From: Methanobacteriaceae archaeon
Lineage (GTDB): Archaea > Methanobacteriota > Methanobacteria > Methanobacteriales > Methanobacteriaceae
DNA: 41,539 nucleotides
Reading direction: 5' to 3'
Assembly: GCA_020854915.1 (NCBI GenBank)
Contig: JAHKLT010000021.1
Coordinates: 1-41,539, forward strand
Shown here: positions 17,547 to 25,894 of the stretch, one piece after another
Layout of the letters: every line of letters begins with the position of its first letter
How positions within the stretch are numbered: the first letter of the stretch is position 1
Notes under the pieces: generated by a model
What the model saw: only the letters and a program-made list of their open reading frames with translations
The model's database searches: none
What the model was told of the DNA's origin: nothing
Position numbers and translations under genes: made by a program

Positions 17547-18671
17547 TTATTCCTCAAATATTTTAGACATAGAACCTGCAATTAGTCCAGCAAATATATC
17601 ATCAACCATTGGACCTAAACCATATATAATCCCCGGTTTTGCTTTATCATAACGTGTAAAATTAAAAATTGCTTTTGTACCAGCTATTTGATTCGAAATA
17701 GCCATACCTAAAACTTCATCAGTATATAAATATGCAGGATCCTCACTAACATCAACTTCACGAAGCCTACCATTAGAAAAATCTTCTTCTGTCCTAATAG
17801 CTGCCATTAAAAGAGCTATAACATTTATATCTGTTAATGATTTTAAAATTTGTTGATATAATTTATCTTTAAGCTCATCGGTCACTTCAATACCTTCACA
17901 TAATTCAAAACCAGCTTCAACTAAGTCCCCAATTAGTATTCCTTCTGATACAAAGTAGTCCAATATTCCAAAACTAAGTTCTAGTTTTTCAATTACATCT
18001 TCACAGCTTATTATAATTGCATCTTCGATTAAGGTTTTAAATTCACTAAATTCCATTCCTAAATCATCATATTCAATATTTCCCATATCCACAGAATTAT
18101 TATAAACGTTGTCTTCATTAAAAGTGTTTGGATCAATTTTAGAAGCTAAAACACAAAAATCATCTTTATTAATTATATTTTTTATATGTAATGGTAATCT
18201 TAATGATTCAAAAAACTGTGATTTAATACTGATAATTATTTTATATAATTTTAAAAGTGTTTTAGGAGATAATACTTTATTAATATATACAATATGAGAA
18301 ATATTAATTTCCGCTTCTTCAAATCCACAAGGAGAATTTGCTACCTTCAAACCTTGAGAAAATTCTTCAAGAATTACATCATTTGAAAAAAAGGTTAACA
18401 CGTCAAAATCTTTATAAGAATTTTCAAACAAACTTATATCTTTAAAGTTTTGAGAAATATAAGTTCCTTCAATATTATTGTCTTTATTAAATTTTTCACT
18501 TGATTCTAGTAATTCTTCTTCAGTTAAAGAATCAGAATTTAAAATATTAATAGTTTCAACAATATCAACACCTTCACTAAGAGCTAAATCACTTATAGTT
18601 AAAAAAAACTCTTTATTATTTATAGCTACACCTTCATCAGTAGATATAAGTTTAAAATTATTATTATCCAT
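17547..18671 (-). CDS. CobZ-like alpha-ribazole phosphatase / PgpA-domain protein with extra N-terminal domain
   Basis: The C-terminal 150 residues resemble the phosphatidylglycerophosphatase A fold used by archaeal CobZ to dephosphorylate alpha-ribazole-5'-phosphate: [40 protein letters not shown], and a final AGLIAGS. The first two hundred or so residues are acidic, soluble and not recognised by me; in Methanopyrus CbiS a CobZ-type domain is fused to a CbiZ amidohydrolase, but I do not see convincing CbiZ motifs here. Operon position directly upstream of cobS (TAA then GTG) strongly supports a role in nucleotide-loop assembly of cobamides rather than in lipid synthesis. Start ATG 18671. Confidence 0.75.
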   Translation of the reverse strand: MDNNNFKLISTDEGVAINNKEFFLTISDLALSEGVDIVETINILNSDSLTEEELLESSEKFNKDNNIEGTYISQNFKDISLFENSYKDFDVLTFFSNDVILEEFSQGLKVANSPCGFEEAEINISHIVYINKVLSPKTLLKLYKIIISIKSQFFESLRLPLHIKNIINKDDFCVLASKIDPNTFNEDNVYNNSVDMGNIEYDDLGMEFSEFKTLIEDAIIISCEDVIEKLELSFGILDYFVSEGILIGDLVEAGFELCEGIEVTDELKDKLYQQILKSLTDINVIALLMAAIRTEEDFSNGRLREVDVSEDPAYLYTDEVLGMAISNQIAGTKAIFNFTRYDKAKPGIIYGLGPMVDDIFAGLIAGSMSKIFEE

Positions 18672-18843
18672 TATAAAAACCTTTTTAATATATAAAGTAT
18701 TTAATATTTATATTATTTATATAATTTAAATTTGTTTAAATGATTAATGAAAATCAGAAAAATTTCCATATTAAATGAGATTATTTTTTAAAAATACAGT
18801 ATACCCCAAAATATAATATTAATTCAAAACAAATAAAAAAAAC

Positions 18844-20052
18844 ATGACAATTATTATTGATCCTCAAAATGCTGGAATATCAGGAAATATGATTATAGGA
18901 GCATTAGTTGATTTAGGTTCTAATCAGACAAATATTAAAGAAATCATGGAAAAATCTTCAAAAGAATTTGGCAATGTCAATGTGAATTTTCAAAAAATTA
19001 ATAAACATGGTATTGAATCTACTCATTGTTCTGTTACAGCTATCGATAATGAAAAACCCATAAAATACAAAGATTTTATAGAAAAAATAAATAATCTAGA
19101 TATAGATGAAAATATTTTAAAAAAAGTTAAAAATGTTTTTGAAAGAATAGCTATTAGTGAGTCAAAAATTCATGGAACAACTGTTGAAAAAGTTCACTTT
19201 CATGAAGTAGGTTCTGCAGATGCAGTTGCAGATGTTATTGGATCAATTTACGGATATTATGATTTAAAATTAAATGAACAAAACATTATAGGCCTACCAA
19301 TAGCTTTAGGTGGTGGATCTATAAAATCCCAACATGGATTAATACCAATACCAAGTCCTGCAACATTAGAGACTTTAAAAGGAGTTAAATGTTTTGGAGG
19401 TCCTATAAACTCAGAACTTGCAACACCTACAGGAGCAGCAATTTATATGGAAATTTGTGATGAATTTTTAGATTATATTCCTTTAATAAAACCATCAAAA
19501 ATTGCTTATGGTGCTGGAGACTATGATTTTGATTTCCCAAATGTATTAAGAATTATTGAAAGTGAAAATACTCATAAAAAACAAAAAATAAATGTAATAG
19601 AAACTAATTTAGACCATTTATCAGGTGAAGATATTGGATATTTATTTGATAATCTTTTAATAGAAGGAGCATCTGATGTGAGTGTTATTCCAACAATTAT
19701 GAAAAAAAACAGACCAGGACAAATCTTAAAAGTAATATCAAGAGAGGAAAACACAAATCATTTAGTAGATATAATATTTAAAGAAACTGGAACTCTTGGA
19801 ATTCGAATTAGTGAAGATACACATAGATCCACAGCAAATCGTGAAATCATACCTTTAAAAATTGAAATTAATAAAAAGATCTATAAAATTAATTTTAAAA
19901 TTGGATTAAGTGATAATGAAATCATATCTTGTAGACCAGAATTTGAAGATATTAAATTAATAGCTATTGATCAAGAAATGGCTTTAAATGAAGTTAGAAA
20001 TATAGCTAATATGATGATAAAAGATTATTTAGAAAATGAACAAGGTGAATAA
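18844..20052 (+). CDS. larC: LarC family nickel-insertion protein
   Basis: Family known to insert nickel into pyridinium-3,5-bisthiocarboxylate mononucleotide to form the nickel-pincer cofactor of lactate racemase and relatives. N-terminus IIIDPQNAGISGNMIIGALV; the conserved metal-binding KVHFHEVGSADAVADVIG near residues 119-136; GLPIALGGGSIKSQHG; and ATPTGAAIYM are all family landmarks. 402 residues is full length. The bacterial protein is often split by a programmed frameshift (LarC1/LarC2); here it is one continuous frame. No larA, larB or larE is nearby. It is the first gene of a two-gene unit with queC, its stop immediately followed by the queC ATG. Confidence 0.92.
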   Translation: MTIIIDPQNAGISGNMIIGALVDLGSNQTNIKEIMEKSSKEFGNVNVNFQKINKHGIESTHCSVTAIDNEKPIKYKDFIEKINNLDIDENILKKVKNVFERIAISESKIHGTTVEKVHFHEVGSADAVADVIGSIYGYYDLKLNEQNIIGLPIALGGGSIKSQHGLIPIPSPATLETLKGVKCFGGPINSELATPTGAAIYMEICDEFLDYIPLIKPSKIAYGAGDYDFDFPNVLRIIESENTHKKQKINVIETNLDHLSGEDIGYLFDNLLIEGASDVSVIPTIMKKNRPGQILKVISREENTNHLVDIIFKETGTLGIRISEDTHRSTANREIIPLKIEINKKIYKINFKIGLSDNEIISCRPEFEDIKLIAIDQEMALNEVRNIANMMIKDYLENEQGE

Positions 20053-20727
20053 ATGAAAAAAGTTATTGGAGTTTTATCTGGTGGACTTGACTCAACTGTA
20101 GCTATTTCAAAATACAAAGATTGGGAAATTCAAGGGATAACTTTTGATTATGGGCAAAAAGCAGCAAAAATGGAAATAAACTCATCAAAAGAAATTTGTA
20201 AAAAATTAGGTGGAAAACATAGTGTTATTAATCTTAAATGGCTTTCAAATATCAGCAAATCTGCATTAACTACAGATAAAAAAATTCCTAAATTAGATGA
20301 TGATGATTTAGATGATTTAGAAAAGTGTAAAAGTTCTGCAAAATCTGTTTGGGTACCTGCTAGAAATTTAGTTTTTACATCAATTGCAATATCATTTGCT
20401 GAGGCAGAAACCGCAGAAAAAATCATTGTAGGATGGGATAAAGAAGAAGCAAGCACATTTCCAGATAATTCTAAAGAATTTTTAAATAGCTTTAATGAAC
20501 TTATAAAAATTGGTTCACCTGATGATATAAAAATTGAAGCTCCAGCTATTGATTTGGATAAAAAAGAAATTGTTGAGCTAGGATTAAAATTAGATGCACC
20601 AATGGAACTTAGCTATTCTTGTTATGAAGGTCTAAAAAATCATTGTGGAATATGTGAATCATGCAGAAGAAGAAAAAGAGCTTTTAAAATAGCTGGAATT
20701 GAAGATCCTACAATTTATGAAAAATAA
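20053..20727 (+). CDS. queC: 7-cyano-7-deazaguanine synthase
   Basis: ATP-dependent conversion of 7-carboxy-7-deazaguanine to preQ0, the precursor that archaea insert into tRNA as archaeosine. PP-loop SGGLDSTVAISKY at residues 9-21; ITFDYGQKA; VWVPARNLVFTSIA; and the C-terminal zinc-site cysteines in CYEGLKNHCGICESCRRR. 224 residues is standard. GGTGAA at the end of larC supplies the ribosome site, so the two genes are translationally coupled. Converges on pycB with a 26-bp gap. Confidence 0.95.
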   Translation: MKKVIGVLSGGLDSTVAISKYKDWEIQGITFDYGQKAAKMEINSSKEICKKLGGKHSVINLKWLSNISKSALTTDKKIPKLDDDDLDDLEKCKSSAKSVWVPARNLVFTSIAISFAEAETAEKIIVGWDKEEASTFPDNSKEFLNSFNELIKIGSPDDIKIEAPAIDLDKKEIVELGLKLDAPMELSYSCYEGLKNHCGICESCRRRKRAFKIAGIEDPTIYEK

Positions 20728-20753
20728 ATATAAAAAAATAATTTAATAGTTAT

Positions 20754-22469
20754 CTAAGCAATAACCATTAAAGTATCACCTGCTTTTACTGCATCACCAG
20801 GTTCAACGTAAATCTCTTTAACAACACCTTCAACATCAGATTGTATATCATTTTCCATTTTCATAGCTTCAATAACAGCGACTGTAGAACCTTTTCTTAC
20901 TTTATCTCCAACATTAACTTTTACTTTTATAACCATTCCTTGCATTGAAGATGAAATTCCTCCTTCAACAGGAGTGAAAGGTCCTTTATCTGTTTCTTTA
21001 ACATCTAAAAATCCAGTTGGCATGATCCTAACTTCAAATACATCTCCATCAACTTCAACATTATATTCAGTAGGAATAGCACCATCAGAATCAGACATAT
21101 CTGTTCTTGATTCAATTAATTCTTCTTCTTCAGCTTCACCTTTTAAAAATTTAGTTGCAACAGAGGGGTATAATGAATATGTTAAAATATCTTCATCTTT
21201 TTTAACTAAACCTTTTTCTTCAGCTTCTTTTTTATATTTTTCGTATTTTGGTTCGATTAAATCAGCTGGTCGAACACCAATAGGTTTTTCATTTCCAATA
21301 ATTTTTTTAACTACATTTTGATTTAGTGGTGCTGGAGGAGTTCCATAACTACCTTTCATGTATTCTTTTACCTCATTAGAAACTGTTTTATATCTTTCTC
21401 CACCTAAAACATTCATTACTGCTTGAATTCCAACAATTTGACTAGTAGGAGTTACAAGTGGAGGATATCCCATGTCTTTTCTTACACGAGGCATTTCATC
21501 TAATACATCTTGATATCTATCTAATGCATTTTGTTCTTTTAGTTGTGAAATCAAGTTAGAAAGCATACCTCCAGGAATTTGATAGATCAAAACATCTGTA
21601 TCTACTTTTTCTGTAATTGGATCAATTAATGATGAATATTTTTCTCTAATATCATCAAAATACTTTTTAATATGGTTCAAAAGTTTTAAATTTAGTTTTG
21701 TATCATATTCAGTACCTTGTAATGCTGCAACTATACTCTCAGTTGGAGGTTGTGAAGTACCCCATGCTAAAGGAGAAATAGCTGTATCTAAAATATCTAC
21801 ACCTGCTTGACATGCAGCATAATAGCTTATTGGAGTCATACCACTAGTACAATGACAGTGTAAATCTACGAGTAAATCTGTTTCTTCTTTTAATCTTGAA
21901 ACAAGTTCATAAGTAGTAGAAGGATTAATTAATCCAGCCATGTCTTTAATAGCTATGGAATCACATTCTAAAGATTCAAGTTCTTTTGCAAGATCAATAA
22001 AAGTATCTAATGAATGAGCCGGACTTACAGTGTAGCTGATTGTACCTTGAACATGGGCTCCTTGAGCTTTAGCAACTTTAATAGATTGTTCCATATTTTT
22101 AACATCATTTAAAGCATCAAAAATTCTGAAAACATCCACACCATTTTCATAAGATTTTTCAACAAATTTAGTAACAACATCATCAGAATAATGTTTGTAC
22201 CCTACTAAATTCTGCCCTCTTAAAAGCATTTGAAGAGGTGTTTGGGTAATTTTTTCCTTTAAACTTCTTAGTCTTTCCCACGGATCTTCATTTAAATACC
22301 TTATACATGTATCAAATGTAGCACCGCCCCATGCTTCTATAGAAAAAAATCCAATTTTATCTAATTCTTCAGCTATAGGTACTAAATCACGAGTTCGAAG
22401 CCTAGTAGCAAGTAACGATTGATGCCCATCCCTAAGTGCTGTTTCAGTAATTTTTGTAACTTTCATCAT
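20754..22469 (-). CDS. pycB: Pyruvate carboxylase subunit B (carboxyltransferase plus biotin carrier)
   Basis: Transfers CO2 from carboxybiotin to pyruvate giving oxaloacetate, the entry to the partial reductive TCA pathway; it partners PycA (biotin carboxylase), which is not in this window. N-terminal TIM-barrel carboxyltransferase: TALRDGHQSLLATRLRTRD, SIEAWGGATFDTCIRYL, DLHCHCTSGMTP (metal-binding HxH), IPGGMLSNL. C-terminal biotinyl domain has the lipoylation-type signature VIEAMKMENDI with the biotin lysine. I trimmed the long open frame to the ATG at 22469 (MMKVTKITE) because AGAGGTG precedes it; this gives 571 residues, the family length. The 38 codons upstream have no such support. 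Confidence 0.95.
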   Translation of the reverse strand: MMKVTKITETALRDGHQSLLATRLRTRDLVPIAEELDKIGFFSIEAWGGATFDTCIRYLNEDPWERLRSLKEKITQTPLQMLLRGQNLVGYKHYSDDVVTKFVEKSYENGVDVFRIFDALNDVKNMEQSIKVAKAQGAHVQGTISYTVSPAHSLDTFIDLAKELESLECDSIAIKDMAGLINPSTTYELVSRLKEETDLLVDLHCHCTSGMTPISYYAACQAGVDILDTAISPLAWGTSQPPTESIVAALQGTEYDTKLNLKLLNHIKKYFDDIREKYSSLIDPITEKVDTDVLIYQIPGGMLSNLISQLKEQNALDRYQDVLDEMPRVRKDMGYPPLVTPTSQIVGIQAVMNVLGGERYKTVSNEVKEYMKGSYGTPPAPLNQNVVKKIIGNEKPIGVRPADLIEPKYEKYKKEAEEKGLVKKDEDILTYSLYPSVATKFLKGEAEEEELIESRTDMSDSDGAIPTEYNVEVDGDVFEVRIMPTGFLDVKETDKGPFTPVEGGISSSMQGMVIKVKVNVGDKVRKGSTVAVIEAMKMENDIQSDVEGVVKEIYVEPGDAVKAGDTLMVIA

Positions 22470-22680
22470 TAAACACCTCTTAAATTGCCTAAATTTATGA
22501 TAATTTTTTAACGAAATTATTAATTTATTAAAAAAAGATATAAAAATTATATAATCAATACTATATCCAGTATATTCATACAATTATTTAATTTATATTA
22601 AGAAGTATTTAATCTTTACTATAAGAACATTAATCATTTAAGAAAGCAATGAATAATTAATCTAAAATATTTATTATAAT

Positions 22681-22719
22681 TCCAAAAAAAGTAGTACATT
22701 CCAAAAAAAAGTAGTGCAT
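22681..22719. repeat. Two head-to-tail copies of a 19/20-bp unit
   Basis: Unit 1 (22681-22699) is tccaaaaaaagtagtacat; unit 2 (22700-22719) differs by one extra a and a/g near its end. The repeats are flush. They sit about 210 bp upstream of the pycB start and could be a tandem regulator-binding site or a slippage product. Confidence 0.55.
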
Positions 22720-22775
22720 GAAAAAAAACACAAGATTTATATATTAAGAAATAGATATATCTAACCTGTATATGA

Positions 22776-22845
22776 CTTGAGATAAACATATAAAAATATA
22801 AAATACCTCCTATTTTGCATTACCTCAATATATGTTTATCTCAAG
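22776..22845. repeat. Perfect 17-bp inverted repeat around a 36-nt loop
   Basis: The bases cttgagataaacatata (22776-22792) are followed after 36 bp by their exact reverse complement, tatatgtttatctcaag (22829-22845). The structure lies between the stop of the GT39-like gene and the pycB promoter region, both on the minus strand. It could fold in RNA as a long hairpin (terminator or regulatory leader), or be a two-half-site operator or a vestigial mobile element. It lacks the T-run of a simple terminator right after it on either strand. Confidence 0.7.
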
Positions 22846-22892
22846 ATTAATACACTATTATTTTTATTGAATAGCTAATTTTTATTTAAAAA

Positions 22893-24548
22893 TCATTTAA
22901 CTCTTTTATATAAATATAGATCACCAATATTCTTGACTTCTATAAAATTTTCTAGATTTAAAGATTTATTAGATATATAGTATGTGATATTACTTTTATC
23001 AATGGATTGTGGATCACCTGAAGACATAGCTTCTACATGAGTTTCAAGATACCAAGAATAGGGTCTTACATTGTAAACTCCAATTGATTCATTTTCATAA
23101 TTATCATCATATTCTTTTAAATAATCGGCCATAATTTCATTATTTTTAAAGTAATCTGTATCTTCAAAAGTATTTACAAAATTAAATGAAGATATAATTA
23201 AAAATATTATCATAATTACATAAGCAATATGAAAAATTTTATCTTTTTGAAATTTAGATTGTATTAGAGATATAGAACTTATAATAAAATAGCTTACTCC
23301 AACCATAGATGGAATAATATATCTATCAACTTTTATATCATAATAAGAACAAAATATTAGGTTAAATATAATCCAAGCTAGAAATGAAATATTTAAGGTT
23401 AAATAATCAAATTCATACTTTTTAAATATAAATTCCCCATATAATAATGTTAAAAAAGCAAAAATAATAGTTATAACCGAACTAACATTATTAAAAGATA
23501 ATATTGTTATAGTCATAGCTATAAATAAAGCTAATAGATTTAATTTATCTTTTTTAATATTTGATTTTTTTAATATATTGAAATAATCATAAATAGTTAA
23601 AATAAAACCAACAATAAGAATTCCTACTAATCCATAAGCAAAAAATGTAGGTTTATTTAAAAATAGTTTTAAATCAACAAATGAAGTACTAGAGCTTGAT
23701 AAAAAGTTTAAAAAGTTTTCTATATAAAAAAGTTTATTAGGATTATATGCTGGATCATTAATAGAACCAAGAGAACCTGAAATTGCATCTGAAGATTGAA
23801 AAATGAAAGTTATTTTACTTCCCATTATTGAAACTACAGTATAAATAAATATGAATATCAAAGCAGAAATTATCAGTCCTTTTACAATATAGTGAAATTC
23901 TTCACTTTTAAAATAATTCTTTAACTTTAAATATCTATTTTCACTAAGTAAATTCATTATAAAATCTTTTTTAATTAAGTAATATAAAATTATTACAGGT
24001 AAAAATAAAATTACAGTAGGACGAATGAAAAAAGATAGAGTAAATGTTATAAAAACCCAAATAAAATATTTAGGTTTTTTATTAAGTGCCCAAATAGTAA
24101 ATAACATTGTCCAAAAATTAATACTAACTGCTGGAATATCAATTGAACCATTTGCAAGCCAAGCTAAGTTAATAGAAAATGTCATAAATAATATTGTTCC
24201 AAATAAACTTAAGATATTATTAAACTTTACTCTAAAAAGTAAAAAAAGTCCAATATTACCTAAAATAGCAAAAAGACCAGTTATTATAAAAATAGCTATT
24301 TCATCTTTAATTCCAATATAAAAAAATAATGATGTTAAAAAACAAACAACAGGAGCAAGAGAAATAGTGGAACTTGCTCTGATACTTTCACCAGTAAAAT
24401 AAAGTGCATTTAATAGATAAACAAAAACATCAGAACAAAAAATCCCATAATTAATATTAAAATTAATATAATAAGCTATTAATATAACACTAAATATTAC
24501 TAATATTGTTAAATAAAACAAGTTACTATCTTTAAAATTATATACCAT
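22893..24548 (-). CDS. Polytopic membrane protein, GT39/ArnT-like glycosyltransferase
   Basis: A 551-residue protein with about 11-13 hydrophobic spans and a C-terminal extracytoplasmic segment, the layout of GT-C glycosyltransferases that use polyprenyl-phosphate sugars. Seen: an early acidic loop GIFCSDVFVYLLNALYFTGE (candidate catalytic Asp), NGSIDIPAVSINFWTMLFTI, FFIRPTVILFLPVIILYYL, and the soluble tail with YNVRPYSWYLETHVEAMSSG. The Arg-Pro-Thr in a membrane loop is typical of the family. Likely adds a sugar to a lipid or surface protein. Starts at ATG 24548 without a good ribosome site. It stands 68 bp downstream of the DGGGP synthase gene and may be co-transcribed. Confidence 0.75.
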   Translation of the reverse strand: MVYNFKDSNLFYLTILVIFSVILIAYYINFNINYGIFCSDVFVYLLNALYFTGESIRASSTISLAPVVCFLTSLFFYIGIKDEIAIFIITGLFAILGNIGLFLLFRVKFNNILSLFGTILFMTFSINLAWLANGSIDIPAVSINFWTMLFTIWALNKKPKYFIWVFITFTLSFFIRPTVILFLPVIILYYLIKKDFIMNLLSENRYLKLKNYFKSEEFHYIVKGLIISALIFIFIYTVVSIMGSKITFIFQSSDAISGSLGSINDPAYNPNKLFYIENFLNFLSSSSTSFVDLKLFLNKPTFFAYGLVGILIVGFILTIYDYFNILKKSNIKKDKLNLLALFIAMTITILSFNNVSSVITIIFAFLTLLYGEFIFKKYEFDYLTLNISFLAWIIFNLIFCSYYDIKVDRYIIPSMVGVSYFIISSISLIQSKFQKDKIFHIAYVIMIIFLIISSFNFVNTFEDTDYFKNNEIMADYLKEYDDNYENESIGVYNVRPYSWYLETHVEAMSSGDPQSIDKSNITYYISNKSLNLENFIEVKNIGDLYLYKRVK

Positions 24549-24616
24549 TATAAATTATTAGGATTTAAGAATATATTAATTTAACCATAAGTAATTTTTA
24601 TAAAGATTATAATTCT

Positions 24617-25471
24617 TTAAAAAGAACCTATTGCAAATGCAATGAAACTTATTAACATGCCTATTTTTAAAAATTTAGATGTTTTATTACAAGAAACATT
24701 AGATTGACTTTTAAATATAATGAAAGCCCCATATAAAAATAATAAAATAGCTATAGCTATTATTAAGATATAATAAATATTAAATATTCCTAAAAAATAG
24801 ACCACAGGAGATAAGATACAGTCTAAAATAATTAAAAATATTACTCCATAAGAAGATTTTTTAAGACCAATAAGAATTGGTAAGGTTTTAATATTCTCTT
24901 TTTCATCCCCAACAATATCTTCCATATCTTTAGTTATTTCTCTCGCCATTGTCATAATAAGAGCAAATAAACCTAAAAATAAAGATATGAACATAATTTC
25001 ATTTGAATTTAGTTGAATACCAATAATATAACCTGAAAATACAAAACATAAAGCTGTTAAAAGACCTACAATAAAGTTTCCAACGAGAACCGTGCCTTTA
25101 AACTTATAAGCATATAAATATAAAATAGCTATTGAAAATAATATTATTAAAAAAGGTATTAAATCCTTAATAAAATATGTTATTAAAATTCCAATAAAAA
25201 TAGCTATAATAAATAGAATATAAGCATAATTTCTTGCATTTTTTAAAGTAATTTTACCTGAAGGAATAGGTCTATCTGGTCGATTAATTAAATCAATATT
25301 ATAATCAAAATAATCATTAATAACATTACCACCACTCATTACAAAAAATACTGCGATTAATCCTAAAATAAGAGGTATTTTATAATAATTAGCTATTATT
25401 GCCATTAAAATAACGGCAACTAATGCCATCATAACATTTCCAGGACGAATTATATTAATATAGGGATTCAT
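24617..25471 (-). CDS. Digeranylgeranylglyceryl phosphate synthase (UbiA family)
   Basis: Membrane prenyltransferase adding the second geranylgeranyl chain to geranylgeranylglyceryl phosphate, a core step of archaeal ether lipid synthesis. UbiA signatures: the first Asp-rich motif GGNVINDYFDYNIDLINRPD (about 47-66) and the second REITKDMEDIVGDEKENIKT (about 175-194), with eight to nine transmembrane helices in 284 residues. Other UbiA enzymes are possible in principle, but the start MNPYINIIRPGN and the NRPDRPIPSGKI segment match the archaeal DGGGPS group best. Start ATG 25471. Confidence 0.9.
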   Translation of the reverse strand: MNPYINIIRPGNVMMALVAVILMAIIANYYKIPLILGLIAVFFVMSGGNVINDYFDYNIDLINRPDRPIPSGKITLKNARNYAYILFIIAIFIGILITYFIKDLIPFLIILFSIAILYLYAYKFKGTVLVGNFIVGLLTALCFVFSGYIIGIQLNSNEIMFISLFLGLFALIMTMAREITKDMEDIVGDEKENIKTLPILIGLKKSSYGVIFLIILDCILSPVVYFLGIFNIYYILIIAIAILLFLYGAFIIFKSQSNVSCNKTSKFLKIGMLISFIAFAIGSF

Positions 25472-25699
25472 TTAAATCATATAGTAATTTATATTTTTAA
25501 ATATAAAAATTAATAGATGATTTCAAGTTAATATGTTTTTTGTGTATTTATTATAAAAATGCTTATTCTTCTAATTTAATATAAAAAACAACAAACAAGA
25601 CTATATCTAAAATAAATGAAATCAAAAAATAAAACAAGTTTAACTATAAACATCTTAAAAAAAGAAAATAATAAGTAAAATAATTATTTTTAATTTTAG

Positions 25700-25732
25700 A
25701 TGAACAATATTTATACATATAATATTGTTCAT
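25700..25732. promoter_or_regulatory. Perfect 12-bp palindrome, candidate operator
   Basis: The half-sites atgaacaatatt and aatattgttcat are exact reverse complements separated by 9 bp. The site lies about 50 bp before the candidate TATA box of the inositol-phosphate synthase gene and more than 220 bp from the divergent gene, so if it is an operator the rightward gene is the likelier target. Confidence 0.5.
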
Positions 25733-25783
25733 AAGAACTATCTAAATAATAATTTCTATTAAATGTAAAACACACAAACAATA

Positions 25784-25795
25784 GCTTTATAAATT
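25784..25795 (+). promoter_or_regulatory. Candidate TATA box of the inositol-phosphate synthase gene
   Basis: The bases gctttataaatt match the archaeal TTTATA consensus with a purine/A-rich stretch upstream. Transcription would start near 25815 and leave a leader of about 80 nt before the TTG start with its GGTGT ribosome site. Confidence 0.35.
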
Positions 25796-25894
25796 AATTT
25801 ATTTAAATATAGTAATTAGTATAAAATAACATTATTCTTATTCTTATTTAATTTAAGATTAAATATTTTCTAATTTATAATCGTTGGTGTAAAA

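Larger units (their letters stand above)
22470..22892. other. 423-bp non-coding region upstream of pycB
   Basis: This stretch holds the pycB leader with its AGAGGTG site, the tandem 19-bp units and the long inverted repeat listed separately. Apart from these it is AT-rich with no gene that I can support. Confidence 0.5.
25472..25894. other. 423-bp divergent spacer between DGGGP synthase and inositol-phosphate synthase
   Basis: AT-rich, non-coding. It holds a perfect 12-bp inverted repeat (25700-25732) and a candidate TATA box (25784-25795), both listed. Nothing else is clear. Confidence 0.5.

Noticed and set aside
22470-22583. N-terminal extension of pycB by 38 codons
   Set aside because: The extension is AT-rich with no ribosome site, while AGAGGTG sits at the right distance before the ATG at 22469; known family proteins begin close to the KITETALRDGHQ motif.
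22681-22719. CRISPR-like repeat pair
   Set aside because: Only two units with no spacer between them, so it is a tandem duplication and not a CRISPR array.
22761-22820. 19-codon minus-strand ORF inside the large inverted repeat (MQNRRYFIFLYVYLKS...)
   Set aside because: GAGGT lies only one base before its ATG, too close for a normal start, and the frame is defined largely by the repeat itself.
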